Origin: Micrococcales bacterium 72-143
GTDB taxonomy: Bacteria > Actinomycetota > Actinomycetes > Actinomycetales > Microbacteriaceae
NCBI GenBank assembly: GCA_001898835.1
Contig: MKVM01000001.1
Coordinates: 62,001 to 126,000, forward strand
Direction: 5' to 3'
DNA: 64,000 nucleotides
In this document: piece by piece, positions 52,763-62,241 of the stretch
How the letters are laid out: each line of letters begins with the position of its first letter
How positions within the stretch are numbered: the first letter of the stretch is position 1
Notes under the pieces: generated by a model
Told to the model about the DNA's origin: nothing
Seen by the model: the letters and a program-made list of their open reading frames with translations, nothing else
Databases searched by the model: none
Translations under genes and position numbers: made by a program

Positions 52763-53184
52763 TGTCGGTGCGCGAGGCCCGTGCGGGCGACGAGGACGCG
52801 ATCTTCATCCTCGTCCAGCAGCTCGGGCACGCGTTCGCCCCCGATCGCACCGCGTTCGACGCGACGATCTCGTCCTACCTGGCGGGGGAGCAGCCCACCG
52901 TACTGCTCCACGTCGTCGACGACGGTGAGGGCATTCGCGGGTACGCGCTCACGACGATCGTTCCGCTGCTGTCGACCAACGGTCCCTCCGCGCAGCTCCA
53001 GGAGATCGTGGTGGCCTCCGATGCGCGCGGTCACGACTACGGCACCGCGCTCGTGCAGGCGGTCGAGGCGGAGTGCGTACGCCGCGGTGTGACGCAGCTC
53101 ACCGTCGCGAGCCGACGGGCTGGGGGCTTCTACGACCGGCTCGGGTTCCACGAGTCGGCGGAGTACATGCGGCGCTTCTTCTGA
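52762..53184 (+). CDS. GNAT family N-acetyltransferase
   Basis: A 140-aa GCN5-type acetyltransferase. The acetyl-CoA-binding strand and loop are LQEIVVASDARGHDYGTALVQAVEAECV, and the last strand reads GGFYDRLGFHESAEYMRRFF, typical of the family end. It opens VREARAGDEDAIFILVQQLG. The substrate is not predictable. Its ATG overlaps the ctaF stop, so it is translationally coupled to an oxidase subunit, an unusual partner. The 28-nt gap to the next convergent gene contains no clear terminator. Confidence 0.88.
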   Translation: MSVREARAGDEDAIFILVQQLGHAFAPDRTAFDATISSYLAGEQPTVLLHVVDDGEGIRGYALTTIVPLLSTNGPSAQLQEIVVASDARGHDYGTALVQAVEAECVRRGVTQLTVASRRAGGFYDRLGFHESAEYMRRFF

Positions 53185-53212
53185 GCGTGACGGTCGGACC
53201 GCACGCGGCGGA

Positions 53213-53425
53213 CTACTGGCGCTGTGCGCTCGTCATCGCCGCCATCTGACCCGCGGTAGCCTGCTCGTGCAGGCTGTGACCGCGGAGGGCGGCCGCCTGA
53301 TCCGAGGGGGCGAGGTGGGTGTCGCCGGCGCGCCGCGCCCGGCGACGCAGCAGGATCGCCGCGACGACCCAACCCGTCAGCGCGACGACGGCGAACGAGA
53401 TGCCGAGGATGAGCGAGAGCTCCAT
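53213..53425 (-). CDS. Small single-helix membrane protein
   Basis: A 70-aa protein: a membrane helix at about 4-27 (LSLILGISFAVVALTGWVVAAILL), then a basic patch (RRRARRAG) that predicts a cytoplasmic C-terminus, and a hydrophilic tail rich in Gln, Ala and His. No known family. It lies between the convergent cta and qcr operons on the qcr strand, 83 nt past the qcrB stop. A short uncharacterised accessory subunit of the supercomplex is conceivable only from position. Coding is supported by topology and frame, with moderate confidence. Confidence 0.6.
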   Translation of the reverse strand: MELSLILGISFAVVALTGWVVAAILLRRRARRAGDTHLAPSDQAAALRGHSLHEQATAGQMAAMTSAQRQ

Positions 53426-53508
53426 GGGTCAAGTATCGCTCACCCCGCGCGAGAACGGCAGATGGGGCGAGGCCTGTCGGCCCCGCCCCCTCTGAACGTC
53501 CGTGCGAC

Positions 53509-55143
53509 TCAGTGGTGGTCGTGCTTCGACGCCTCGAGCTCCGTGCGGGTGACGGGCGCGATGCGGTCCTCGAAGAACCAGCGCGACAGCACCCCGCGCA
53601 CCTTGGTGCCGAAGGTGATCCGCCCCTTGGCGTTGGGGCGCACCATGAGCGGGGCGTAGTCCTCGTAGCTCACGAGACGCCAGCGCTCGTAGTCCGAGAG
53701 CTGCTCGTGCACCTCGATGTACTCGCCGCCCGGGAGACGCACGATGCGGCCCGACTCGAAGCCGTGCAGCGCGATCTCGCGATCCTTCTTCTGCAGGGCC
53801 AGCGCGATGCGCTTGGTGACGAGGTAGGCGACGATCGGGCCGGCGATGAGCATCACCTGCAGCGTGTGCGTCACGCCCTCGATCGAGAGCCGGAAGTGGG
53901 TCGCGATGAGGTCGGAGCTCGCGGCGGCCCACATCACGGCGTAGAAGGTGACTCCCGCGGCGCCGATCGCGGTGCGCGTCGGGGCGTTGCGGGGACGGTC
54001 CGCGATGTGGTGCTCGCGCTTGTCGCCCGTGACGAACGCCTCGATGAACGGGTAGAAGGCCACGAGCAGCAGGAACACCAGCAGCACGACGATCGGGATC
54101 AGGATGTACCAGGTGACCGTGAACCCGAAGATCTCGGTCTCGAGGTGCGGCGGGATGAGCCGCAGCATGCCGTCGGCGAAGCCGATGTACCAGTCCGGCT
54201 GCGTTCCCGCGGAGACCGGCGACGGGTCGTAGGGGCCGTAGTTCCAGATCGGGTTGATCGTGACGGTCGACGCGATGAGCATGATCACGCCGAACACGAT
54301 GAAGAAGAACCCGCCGGCCTTCGCCGCGAACACCGGCATGATCGGGTTGCCCACGACGTTGCCCTCGGTGCGGCCGGGGCCCGCGAACTGGGTGTGCTTG
54401 TTGACGATCAGCAGGATCATGTGCACACCGATGGCCGCGACCACGAGCGCCGGCAGCAGCAGGATGTGCAGCGTGTAGAGGCGGCCGACGATCGCCTCGC
54501 CCGGGAACTCGCCGCCGAACAGCAGGTACGAGATCCAGGTTCCGATGACCGGGATGCCCTTGACCATGCCGTCGATGATGCGGAGGCCGTTGCCGGAGAG
54601 CAGGTCGTCGGGGAGCGAGTAGCCGGTGAAGCCCTCACCCATGGCGAGCACGAAGAGCACGAAGCCGACGACCCAGTTGATCTCGCGCGGCTTGCGGAAG
54701 GCGCCCGTGAAGAACACCCGGAGCATGTGCAGCCCGATCGAGGCGACGAACAGCAGCGCCGCCCAGTGGTGCACCTGACGCATGAGCAGGCCACCGCGCA
54801 CATCGAAGGAGATGTCGAGCGTGGAAGCCATGGCGGCCGACATCTCGACGCCCTTGAGCGTGGGGTAGGAGCCCTCGTAGATGACGGGTGCCATCGACGC
54901 CTGGAAGAAGAACGTCAGGAAGGTGCCCGACAGCAGCACGACGACGAAGCTGTAGAGCGCGACCTCGCCGAGCATGAACGACCAGTGGTCGGGGAAGATC
55001 TTGCGGCCGAGCTCCTTGACGAAGCCCGAGAGGCTCGTGCGGTCCTCGATGTAGTTGGCGGCGCCGTTGACGAAGCGCATGCCCTTGCCGGGGGGAGGCG
55101 TCGTCTCCATCACCTCGGGCGACGTGGTGGCGGTGGCGGTCAC
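53509..55143 (-). CDS. qcrB: Cytochrome bcc complex cytochrome b subunit
   Basis: Menaquinol-oxidising cytochrome b (544 aa, eight or nine helices) that holds both b haems. The first haem histidines are in RQVHHWAALLF and IGLHMLRVFF, and the second set in LYTLHILLLPALVV and VAAIGVHMILL. The quinol-site segment appears here as NPIWNYGPYDPSPVSAGTQPDWYIGF, in place of a mitochondrial-type PEWY. The long C-terminal extension is usual in actinobacteria. GTG 55143 overlaps the qcrA stop (GTGA); the track ORF to 55608 is a shadow of qcrA. QcrB is the known target of Q203-type inhibitors. Confidence 0.96.
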   Translation of the reverse strand: MTATATTSPEVMETTPPPGKGMRFVNGAANYIEDRTSLSGFVKELGRKIFPDHWSFMLGEVALYSFVVVLLSGTFLTFFFQASMAPVIYEGSYPTLKGVEMSAAMASTLDISFDVRGGLLMRQVHHWAALLFVASIGLHMLRVFFTGAFRKPREINWVVGFVLFVLAMGEGFTGYSLPDDLLSGNGLRIIDGMVKGIPVIGTWISYLLFGGEFPGEAIVGRLYTLHILLLPALVVAAIGVHMILLIVNKHTQFAGPGRTEGNVVGNPIMPVFAAKAGGFFFIVFGVIMLIASTVTINPIWNYGPYDPSPVSAGTQPDWYIGFADGMLRLIPPHLETEIFGFTVTWYILIPIVVLLVFLLLVAFYPFIEAFVTGDKREHHIADRPRNAPTRTAIGAAGVTFYAVMWAAASSDLIATHFRLSIEGVTHTLQVMLIAGPIVAYLVTKRIALALQKKDREIALHGFESGRIVRLPGGEYIEVHEQLSDYERWRLVSYEDYAPLMVRPNAKGRITFGTKVRGVLSRWFFEDRIAPVTRTELEASKHDHH

Positions 55144-56201
55144 AGCGAACGCTCCCAGAAGCTCGGGCCGACGGGCTCGTGGAAGTCGCTCTGCGCGATC
55201 AGGTAGCCCTCCTCGTCGACGGTGATGGGCAGCTGCGGCAGCGGGCGCTTGGCGGGCCCGAAGATGACCTCGGCCTCGCGCGTGATGTCGAACTGCGACT
55301 GGTGGCAGGGGCACAGCAGGTGGTGGGTCTGCTGCTCGTAGAGAGCCACAGGGCAGCCGACGTGCGTGCAGATCTTGGAGTACGCGACGATGCCGCGGAA
55401 GTTCCAGTCCTTGCGCTCCTCCGAGACGTGAAGGTCCTCGGGGCGGAGGCGCATGAGCAGCACGGCCGCCTTGGCCTTCTCCTCGAGCGGGTGGTCCGAC
55501 TCGTGGAGGTTCGCGGGGATGACGTGGAACACCGAGCCGATGGTGACGTCGGATGCCTTGATCGGCACGCCGTTCGGGTCGCGCGCGAGGCGCGTGCCCT
55601 TCTCCCACATGGTGTGCTTGAGCAGCTTCACCGGGTCTTCGGCCGGGGCGAAGTCGCGGAAGATGACGATCGCCGAGAGGGGCGCGAGCGCGAGGGCGCC
55701 GAGGAGGCCGTTGCGGATGAGCTTGCGACGCGTGAAGCCCGACTCCTTGTTGCCGAGGGTGAAGATCTCGGCGGCTCGCGCGACGGTCTCGGGGTTGCCG
55801 CGGGTCTCGTGCCGCAGCTCGACCATGTCGTGGCCGTCCATGAGCGACTTCGACCAGTGCACGGCGCCGAATCCGATGCCGAGCAGCCCGAGGGCGAAGC
55901 CGAGGCCCAGGAAGAGGTTGTTGAGGCGCACCGACCCCATGTCGCCCTCGTGGATGGGGAAGACGATGTAGGCGACGACCGCGAACACGCTGCCCGCCAT
56001 CGAGACGAGGAACAGCCAGAAGATACGCCGCTCGTTCTGGCGCTCCTTGACCGGGTCGGTGTCGGAGACGCGCGGCCGGTACGGCGGGAACCCGGGGTTC
56101 TCGACGCGGTCATCCGCGATGACGGCGACGCCCGAGGGCAGCGGCGCGTGCTCGTGCCTCTCGACTGCGGTGCCGGGTTCGGCCCCGTCGGTCCCTGCCA
56201 T
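55140..56201 (-). CDS. qcrA: Cytochrome bcc complex Rieske iron-sulfur subunit
   Basis: A 353-aa Rieske protein of the actinobacterial type with three membrane helices (about 60-82, 96-116, 165-182) instead of one. The 2Fe-2S ligands are in CTHVGC (C278, H280) and CPCH (C297, H300), with C283 and C299 forming the disulfide. I chose ATG 56201 because AGGAAGGG lies 6-13 bases before it; GTG 56231 is possible and would start 3 nt after qcrC. It passes electrons from menaquinol to the dihaem cytochrome QcrC. It overlaps qcrB by 4 nt. Confidence 0.94.
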   Translation of the reverse strand: MAGTDGAEPGTAVERHEHAPLPSGVAVIADDRVENPGFPPYRPRVSDTDPVKERQNERRIFWLFLVSMAGSVFAVVAYIVFPIHEGDMGSVRLNNLFLGLGFALGLLGIGFGAVHWSKSLMDGHDMVELRHETRGNPETVARAAEIFTLGNKESGFTRRKLIRNGLLGALALAPLSAIVIFRDFAPAEDPVKLLKHTMWEKGTRLARDPNGVPIKASDVTIGSVFHVIPANLHESDHPLEEKAKAAVLLMRLRPEDLHVSEERKDWNFRGIVAYSKICTHVGCPVALYEQQTHHLLCPCHQSQFDITREAEVIFGPAKRPLPQLPITVDEEGYLIAQSDFHEPVGPSFWERSL

Positions 56202-56234
56202 GCGATTCCCTTCCTGTGTTTCCGTGCTCACGCG

Positions 56235-57044
56235 TCAGTTCGACTTCGCGGTCAGCCAGACGGTGATCGCCACGATCCCGCCGAGAGCGAAGATCCAGAC
56301 GAAGAGGCCCTCCGACACGGGTCCGAGGTTGCCGAGGTCGAGCCCGCCGGGGGAGGAGTTGTTCTCGAGGTACTTGAGGTAGGTGATGATCGCCGACTTG
56401 TCCTCGGGCGTGATGTTGGCGTCGTTGAAGACCGGCATGTTCTGCGGTCCCGTGATCATCGCCTCGTAGATGTGCTTGGCGGAGACGCCCATGAGGCCGG
56501 GGGCGAACTTGCCCTGCGTGAGCGCGCCGCCCGCGCCCGCGACGTTGTGGCACATGGCGCAGTTGATGCGGAACAGCTCGGCGCCGACGGCGAGGTCGCC
56601 GTCGCCCGCGAGGTACTTCTCGTCGGGGATCGCGGGGCCGGGGCCGAGCGAGGCGACCCAGGTGGCGAGGGCGGCGATCTGCTCCTCGGTGAACTGGACG
56701 GGCTTCTGCTCGGCCTGCGGGCCGGAGGCCGCCATCGGCATGCGGCCCGTGCCGACCTGGAAGTCGACGGCTGCGGCGCCCACGCCGATGAGGCTCGGGC
56801 CGTCCTCGGTGCCCTGCGCCTGCAGGCCGTGGCAGCTCGCGCAGTTGGCCGCGAAGAGCTTCGCGCCCTCCTCGGTGAGCTTGGCCACCTGCGTCTCGCT
56901 CGAGGCATCCGCGGTGGATCCGGCGGTGAACGCGGTGTACGCGCCACCCGTGGCGAGGAGGCCGATCAGCAGGAGCGCACCCGACGCGAGCGGGGAACGC
57001 CGTCCGGCGCGGCGGGAACGTGTTGAGGAAGCGGAGGTCGCCAT
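56235..57044 (-). CDS. qcrC: Cytochrome bcc complex dihaem cytochrome c subunit
   Basis: A 269-aa membrane-anchored cytochrome cc that replaces a soluble cytochrome c and connects bcc directly to aa3. An N-terminal helix (about 20-42) exports the protein and a C-terminal helix (about 245-265) anchors it. The two haem c sites are CASCH (68-72) and CAMCH (162-166), with distal methionine candidates in TGRMPMA and PQNMPVF. ATG 57044 lies 28 nt after ctaE; the track start at 57119 is within ctaE. Haem attachment requires a Ccs system encoded elsewhere. Confidence 0.96.
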   Translation of the reverse strand: MATSASSTRSRRAGRRSPLASGALLLIGLLATGGAYTAFTAGSTADASSETQVAKLTEEGAKLFAANCASCHGLQAQGTEDGPSLIGVGAAAVDFQVGTGRMPMAASGPQAEQKPVQFTEEQIAALATWVASLGPGPAIPDEKYLAGDGDLAVGAELFRINCAMCHNVAGAGGALTQGKFAPGLMGVSAKHIYEAMITGPQNMPVFNDANITPEDKSAIITYLKYLENNSSPGGLDLGNLGPVSEGLFVWIFALGGIVAITVWLTAKSN

Positions 57045-57072
57045 GATCGTGGAGTGGATCCGTTCTGCCGGG

Positions 57073-57708
57073 CTATCTGAGGACGTAGATGACGAGGAAC
57101 AGGCCGATCCATACGACATCGACGAAGTGCCAGTAGTAGGAGACGACGATCGCGCTCGTCGCCTCCTTGTGGGTGAACTTCTTGACCGCGAAGGTGCGCC
57201 CGATGACGAGCAGGAAGGCGATCAGACCGCCCGTCACGTGGAGGCCGTGGAAGCCCGTCGCGAAGTAGAAGACCGAGCCGTAGGAGTCGGACTGGAAGCC
57301 GACGTGCTCGGAGACGAGCATCCCGTACTCGTAGATCTGGCCGACCACGAAGACCGCGCCGAGGGCATAGCTCAGGAAGAACCACTCGACCATGCCCCAT
57401 TTGGTGAGGGCGAACACCCCGCCCGTGCGGCGCGGCTGCATGCGCTCCGCCGCGAACACGCCGAACTGCGCCGTGAACGAGGACGACACGAGGATCAGGG
57501 TGTTGACGAGCGAGAACGGGACGTTGAGCTTGGCGGTCTGGTCGGCCCACAGCTCGGGGGACATCGCGCGGAGCGTGAAGTACACCGCGAAGAGGCCGGC
57601 GAAGAACATGACCTCGCTGCCGAGCCAGACGATGGTGCCCACCGCCACGGTGTTCGGTCGGTGGATGACCGGCGTGCTCGGGGCGCTGACGGCGGAGGTA
57701 GTGGTCAC
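57073..57708 (-). CDS. ctaE: Cytochrome aa3 oxidase subunit III
   Basis: A 211-aa integral membrane subunit with five helices, shorter than mitochondrial subunit III because the first two helices are missing, as in other actinobacteria. Family segments are [20 protein letters not shown], the [14 protein letters not shown] motif and the final [25 protein letters not shown] 57708 follows a CATAAT box by 6 nt with no ribosome site, so the ctaE-qcrC-qcrA-qcrB transcript is probably leaderless. The 406-aa track ORF extends antisense through trpD and is rejected. Confidence 0.95.
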   Translation of the reverse strand: MTTTSAVSAPSTPVIHRPNTVAVGTIVWLGSEVMFFAGLFAVYFTLRAMSPELWADQTAKLNVPFSLVNTLILVSSSFTAQFGVFAAERMQPRRTGGVFALTKWGMVEWFFLSYALGAVFVVGQIYEYGMLVSEHVGFQSDSYGSVFYFATGFHGLHVTGGLIAFLLVIGRTFAVKKFTHKEATSAIVVSYYWHFVDVVWIGLFLVIYVLR

Positions 57709-57714
57709 CCGTCC

Positions 57715-57806
57715 ATTATGGCCGATATCGCTCACGGCGAATTCACCGGGGAGCGCCTGTCGCGTGGATTCCCGCCCGGATCGGGTGCGAATCGAGTCGC
57801 TACGAT
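57715..57806. promoter_or_regulatory. Divergent promoters of ctaE-qcrCAB and trpD
   Basis: CATAAT on the minus strand (57715-57720) ends 6 nt before the ctaE GTG. TACGAT on the plus strand (57801-57806) ends 7 nt before the trpD ATG. Both fit leaderless starts. The 80 nt between could hold shared regulatory sites; no strong palindrome was seen. Confidence 0.45.
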
Positions 57807-57813
57807 CGTGCCC

Positions 57814-58866
57814 ATGCCCACCGAACTGACCTGGCCGGCCGTGCTCACCGAACTCCTCGCGGGAGGTGACCTCTCGATCGCCGAGGCCGATTGGGCGATG
57901 GGTCAGGTGATGTCGGGGGATGCGACGCCCGCGCAGATCGCCGCGTTCCTCATCGCGCTGCGCGCGAAGGGCGAGACGGTGGACGAGATCGTCGGGTTCC
58001 GGGATGCCGTGCTCGCGGCCGCGAAGCCGCTCCCGATCGACCCGATGGCGCTCGACATCGTGGGCACCGGGGGCGACCGCTTCGGCACCGTGAACGTCTC
58101 CTCGATGTCGTCGATCGTGTGCGCCGCGGCCGGGGTGCCGGTCGCCAAGCACGGGAACAGGGCCGCCAGCTCGGCATCCGGCGCCTCCGACACGCTGTCG
58201 GCGCTCGGCGCGGACATCATGATCGAGCCGGAGCGGGTCGCGCAGGTGCTCGCGGAGACCGGGCTGACCTTCGTCTTCGCCTCGCACTTCCACCCCGGCT
58301 TCAAGAACGCCGGCCCGGTGCGCGCGGAGCTCGGCATCCCGACGGTCTTCAACTTCCTCGGCCCGCTCTGCAACCCGGCGCGGCCCGAGGCCTCCGCCGT
58401 GGGGGTCGCGAACCTCGACAAGGTGCCGCTCATCGTCGGGGTCTTCCAGACCCGTGGGGCCACGGCCCTCGTGTTCCGCGGCGACGACGGGCTAGACGAG
58501 CTGTCCACGACGGGCCACAGCCACATCTGGGAGGTGTCGCGCGGCGCCGTCGACGAGCACGACATCGATCCTGCGGACCTCGGCATCCCGCGCGCGTCCA
58601 TCGACGATCTGCGCGGCGGTGACCCCGCTCACAATGCCGCCGTCGCGCGACGCGTCCTCGCGGGGGAGACGGGGCCGGTGCGCGACATCGTGCTGCTCAA
58701 CGCCGCCGCGGGCCTCGTCGCCTGGGATCTGGCCCTCGACCCCACGCGGGGCGAGGAGGACATCCGCTCGCGCTTCCGCGACAAGATCGCCGTCGCCGCC
58801 TCGGTCATCGACTCGGGCGCCGCGACCGCCAAGCTCGACCAGTGGGTCGCGGCGACGCGCGCCTGA
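57814..58866 (+). CDS. trpD: Anthranilate phosphoribosyltransferase
   Basis: Second enzyme of tryptophan synthesis (350 aa); it joins anthranilate to PRPP. The PRPP-binding loop is [14 protein letters not shown] (84-97), followed by [41 protein letters not shown] and [18 protein letters not shown] 57814 gives the family start; the track ORF from 56470 is a shadow of qcrC. The gene lies alone, divergent from ctaE, as Rv2192c does from ctaE in M. tuberculosis, and is not part of a trp operon here. It converges with the hydroxyacid oxidase gene across 6 nt. Confidence 0.96.
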   Translation: MPTELTWPAVLTELLAGGDLSIAEADWAMGQVMSGDATPAQIAAFLIALRAKGETVDEIVGFRDAVLAAAKPLPIDPMALDIVGTGGDRFGTVNVSSMSSIVCAAAGVPVAKHGNRAASSASGASDTLSALGADIMIEPERVAQVLAETGLTFVFASHFHPGFKNAGPVRAELGIPTVFNFLGPLCNPARPEASAVGVANLDKVPLIVGVFQTRGATALVFRGDDGLDELSTTGHSHIWEVSRGAVDEHDIDPADLGIPRASIDDLRGGDPAHNAAVARRVLAGETGPVRDIVLLNAAAGLVAWDLALDPTRGEEDIRSRFRDKIAVAASVIDSGAATAKLDQWVAATRA

Positions 58867-58872
58867 GTTCCG

Positions 58873-60159
58873 TCAGATCCGCACGACGTCGTCGGGGATC
58901 AGCTCGGCGACGGCGCGGTGCCCGGCGAGCCCGAGCGTGAGGTCGGTCTCCGCGACGAGATCCCGCAGCACCTGCCGCGCGCCATCCTCACCCGCGATCG
59001 CGAGCCCGTAGACCCAAGCCCGGCCCACGCCGACCGCGGTCGCCCCGAGAGCCAGCGCGCGCACGACGTCCGCACCCCCGCGCACGCCCGAGTCGAGGAT
59101 CACGGGGACCCGTCCGGCGACCGCCTCCACGACGCCCGGCAGCACGTCGAGCGAGCCGACGGCGCCGTCCACCTGCCGTCCGCCGTGCGTCGACACCATG
59201 ACGCCGTCGACGCCCGCGTCGACCGCGCGGCGTGCGTCGTCGGGATGCTGGATGCCCTTGAGCACGATCGGCAGGCTCGTGCGCGCCCGCAGGAAGGGGA
59301 GGTCCGACCAGGCCAGCGAGGGGCGCGAGAAGACGTCGAGGAAGGTCTCCACGGCCACGCGGGGCTCGCCCGAGCGCAGGTTCTGCCGGAAGCCGCCCGG
59401 ATGCCGCCGCGTCATCTCGACGAGGGTGCGTACGGCCGCCGGGGTGACACGCGGCCGCTCGCCGCTCGCGGGGCGCGCCATCCGCCGTGCCACGAGCTCG
59501 CGGAACACCGGATCGCTCGTGTACTGCGCGATACCCATCCCGCGGATGAAGGGCAGGAAGCCGCGGTCGAGGTCGCGGGGCCGCCAGCCGAGCATCCCCG
59601 TGTCGAGCGTCACGACGATCGCCTCCGCGCCGGAGGCCTCGGCGCGGCTCACGAAGCTCTCGACGAGGGCGTCCTCGCTCGACCAGTAGAGCTGGAACCA
59701 CCACGGTCCCGCCCCGAGCGCCGCGATGCGCTCCATGGGATGCGAGGCCTGGCTCGACACGATGCCCGTGATGCCCAGCGAGCCCGCGGCGCGCGCGATC
59801 GCGAGGTCGGCATCCGGGTCGACGAGCTCGAGCACGCCGATGGGCGAGGCGAGCAGCGGCGTCGGGTGCCGTCGGCCGAACAGCTCCACCGAGAGGTCGC
59901 GATCGGAGACGTCGCGCAGCATCCGCGGCACGAGCCGCCAGGCGTCGAAGGCGTCGTAGTTCGCCTCCGCGGTCGACTCGCGGCCCGCGGACCCGGCGAC
60001 GTAGGCCCAGGCGTCCGCGGACATGGCGCCCTCGGCAGCGGCGACGAGCGCGCCCCAGCCGGTCGGGACCGCCGGGCGGGCTCCCGACGCCCCGGCACGG
60101 AAGATCTCGGACTGCCGGGCGCGGCCCGGGGCGGGGGAGCGGACCTCGTCGTCCGTCAT
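58873..60159 (-). CDS. FMN-dependent alpha-hydroxyacid oxidase/dehydrogenase (LldD family)
   Basis: A 428-aa TIM-barrel flavoprotein. The family signature is MVSTHGGRQVDGA with catalytic H325 and substrate-binding R328; usual members read SNHGGRQ, so T324 replaces Asn. FMN contacts are visible in SPIGVLELVDPDADLAIARAAG, SSQASHPMERIA, FQLYW and the phosphate-site DSGVRGGADVVRALALGA. The N-terminus is longer than in lactate oxidases. It is the last gene of the ABC-transporter operon, 37 nt after the permease, so its substrate may be a sugar-derived hydroxy acid or the pairing may be incidental. ATG 60159 follows GGAGA. Confidence 0.88.
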   Translation of the reverse strand: MTDDEVRSPAPGRARQSEIFRAGASGARPAVPTGWGALVAAAEGAMSADAWAYVAGSAGRESTAEANYDAFDAWRLVPRMLRDVSDRDLSVELFGRRHPTPLLASPIGVLELVDPDADLAIARAAGSLGITGIVSSQASHPMERIAALGAGPWWFQLYWSSEDALVESFVSRAEASGAEAIVVTLDTGMLGWRPRDLDRGFLPFIRGMGIAQYTSDPVFRELVARRMARPASGERPRVTPAAVRTLVEMTRRHPGGFRQNLRSGEPRVAVETFLDVFSRPSLAWSDLPFLRARTSLPIVLKGIQHPDDARRAVDAGVDGVMVSTHGGRQVDGAVGSLDVLPGVVEAVAGRVPVILDSGVRGGADVVRALALGATAVGVGRAWVYGLAIAGEDGARQVLRDLVAETDLTLGLAGHRAVAELIPDDVVRI

Positions 60160-60196
60160 GGGGGTCTCCTGCGGTTCGGATGCGGTTCGGGGGTCG

Positions 60197-61411
60197 TCAG
60201 GCCTGTCCGTGGGCCGCGCGCGAGCGGCGCGACAGCGAGTCGATGATGACTGCGAGCAGCAGCACGCCGCCCGTGATCATGTAGCGGATCGAGGAGTCGA
60301 GGTTGAGGAGGGTGAGCCCGTTCGAGATGGACTGGATGACGGTGATGCCGAGCAGTGCGCTCCACGCCGAGCCGCGCCCGCCGAAGAGGCTCGTGCCGCC
60401 GATGACGGCCGCCGCGATGGCGTTGAGGTTCGTGTCGCCCGCGCCGGAGTTGAGGTTGACCGACATGAGGCGCCCCGCCGCGAGCAGGCCGCCGACGACC
60501 GCGAACGTCGAGCACAGCACGAAGACGGAGATGTAGACGCGGCCGACCCGGATGCCGGCGCGCCGCGCCGCCTCCACCGAGCCGCCGACCGCGTACACCT
60601 CGCGGCCCCACCTCGTGCGCGTGAGCACGACGTCCATGACGATGACGAGCACGATGAAGAAGACGAACATCACCCCGACACCGCGGTTGGTCGCGAGGTA
60701 GCTCGCCGCGAGCACGCACAGCACGAGCAGCCCGCCCGCCTTCGCCGCCTGCCAGCCGAGCGGGCTGATCGTCAGCCCCGCGCGCAGCCGGCGCCGCCTG
60801 CGCAGCACGGCCGCGGTGAACATCCCGCCCGCCCAGAACGCCGAGAGGAGGTAGGCGACCCACGGCGGCAGGAACCAGCTGGTCGCGAAGAGCACGAGCG
60901 GGGAGTCGGCGGGGAGGTTGATCGAGCCGTTGGGGCCGAGCACCTTGAGCTGCAGGCCGAGCACCCCCAGCAGGCCCGCGAGGGTGATGATGAAGCTCGG
61001 CACCCCGAAGCGCGTGAACAGCAGGCCGTACAGGAGGCCGATGGCGGCGCCCGCCGCGAGCGCGGCGAGGATCGCCACTACGAGCGGCCAGCCCAGCTGG
61101 GTGAGCCCGACGCCGAGGATCGCGGCCGCGAGCCCGCTCACCGATCCGACGGAGAGATCGATCTGGCCGAGCAGCAGCACGAGCACGACGCCGATCGCGA
61201 TCGTGCCGCCCGCCGCGCACTGCAGGGTCAGGTTCACGAGGTTGTCGGCCGAGAGGAAGCTCGGGTTCATGACCTGGAACGCCGCCCAGATGATGACGAG
61301 ACCGACCACCACCGGCAGCGACCCCAGGTTGCCGGTGAGCCGCGTGCGCACCTCGTCGACGAGCGCCGCCGCCCGGCTGCGGGCGGACTCCGGATGCATC
61401 GCCTCGGTCAC
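60197..61411 (-). CDS. Sugar ABC transporter permease (XylH/RbsC type)
   Basis: A 404-aa inner-membrane permease with about ten helices. The BPD_transp_2 family features are clear: TIAIGVVLVLLLGQIDLSVGSVSGLAA, GLLYGLLFTRFGVPSFIITLAGLLG, the EAA-like cytoplasmic coupling loop VEAARRAGIRVGRV, and AAVIGGTSLFGGRGSAWSALLG. Two such subunits pair with the ATPase. A basic stretch RRRRRLRAG lies in a central cytoplasmic loop. The GTG start overlaps the ATPase stop (GTGA). By gene neighbours it imports a pentose or similar monosaccharide; the specific sugar is unknown. Confidence 0.92.
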   Translation of the reverse strand: MTEAMHPESARSRAAALVDEVRTRLTGNLGSLPVVVGLVIIWAAFQVMNPSFLSADNLVNLTLQCAAGGTIAIGVVLVLLLGQIDLSVGSVSGLAAAILGVGLTQLGWPLVVAILAALAAGAAIGLLYGLLFTRFGVPSFIITLAGLLGVLGLQLKVLGPNGSINLPADSPLVLFATSWFLPPWVAYLLSAFWAGGMFTAAVLRRRRRLRAGLTISPLGWQAAKAGGLLVLCVLAASYLATNRGVGVMFVFFIVLVIVMDVVLTRTRWGREVYAVGGSVEAARRAGIRVGRVYISVFVLCSTFAVVGGLLAAGRLMSVNLNSGAGDTNLNAIAAAVIGGTSLFGGRGSAWSALLGITVIQSISNGLTLLNLDSSIRYMITGGVLLLAVIIDSLSRRSRAAHGQA

Positions 61412-62241
61412 GCGACCGGTCCGATCCGCCGGGGGCCCCGGTAGGGCGGATCGGGCAGCGGACGGGCGTGCTCGGTCGCACCCGTGATCGCCGCGATGAT
61501 GTCCTCGTAGCCCACCTCGGAGGCGAGGAAGTCACCATTGTTGCGGCCGAGGCGCAGCACGATGATGCGGTCGGCCACCGCCTGCACGTCGGCCATGTTG
61601 TGGCTGATGAGCACGACGCCGTGGCCGCGCTCGCGCAGGCGCTCGATGAGGTTGAGCACCTCGGCGGTCTGCGCGACGCCGAGGGCCGCCGTCGGCTCGT
61701 CGAGGATCACGACGCGCGGGTCGCCGATGAGCGAGCGGGCGATCGCGACCGTCTGCCGCTGTCCGCCGGAGAGCGCCGCGATCGGCACCCGCACCGAGGG
61801 GATGCGCGCCGAGAGCTGCCGCAGCAGCTCCCAGGCGTCCTTCTCCATCTCCTCCTCGTCGAGCGCGACGCCCGCGATCTCGCGCCCGAGGAAGAGGTTC
61901 GCGACGACGTCGAGGTTGTCGCACAGGGCGAGGTCCTGGAAGACGGTCGCGATGCCGAGCGCGCGGGACGTCGAGGGGTCGGGGATCTGCACCGCCTGTC
62001 CCTCGAACTCGATCTCGCCCTCGTCGGCCGGGTGCACCCCGGCGAGGATCTTGACGAGGGTGGACTTGCCCGCCCCGTTGTCGCCGACGATCGCGACCAC
62101 CTCGCCCGCGAAGATGTCGAGGTGGATGTCGTCGAGCGCCTGCACCTTGCCGAAGCTCTTCGAGATCCCGCGCATCGAGAGCACCGGGACGCGGTCGACC
62201 GGACCGGGCGAGGCGAGCGGCGCGAGCGCCTCGACGCTCAT
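61408..62241 (-). CDS. Sugar ABC transporter ATP-binding protein (single-domain, XylG-like)
   Basis: A 277-aa ABC ATPase: Walker A GDNGAGKST (53-61), Q-loop FQDLAL, signature LSGGQRQ (157-163), Walker B VVILDEPTAALG with E182, and H-loop ISHN. RbsA/XylG proteins usually carry two fused ATPase domains in about 500 aa; this one has a single domain and would work as a homodimer, as in a subset of actinobacterial systems. It overlaps its neighbours by four bases on each side. The substrate class follows from the permease and binding protein. Confidence 0.92.
   Translation of the reverse strand: MSVEALAPLASPGPVDRVPVLSMRGISKSFGKVQALDDIHLDIFAGEVVAIVGDNGAGKSTLVKILAGVHPADEGEIEFEGQAVQIPDPSTSRALGIATVFQDLALCDNLDVVANLFLGREIAGVALDEEEMEKDAWELLRQLSARIPSVRVPIAALSGGQRQTVAIARSLIGDPRVVILDEPTAALGVAQTAEVLNLIERLRERGHGVVLISHNMADVQAVADRIIVLRLGRNNGDFLASEVGYEDIIAAITGATEHARPLPDPPYRGPRRIGPVA

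Noticed and set aside
53512-55206. 564-aa plus-strand ORF over qcrB
   Set aside because: Shadow frame made of D, E, R, G, H and V residues opposite a clear cytochrome b gene.
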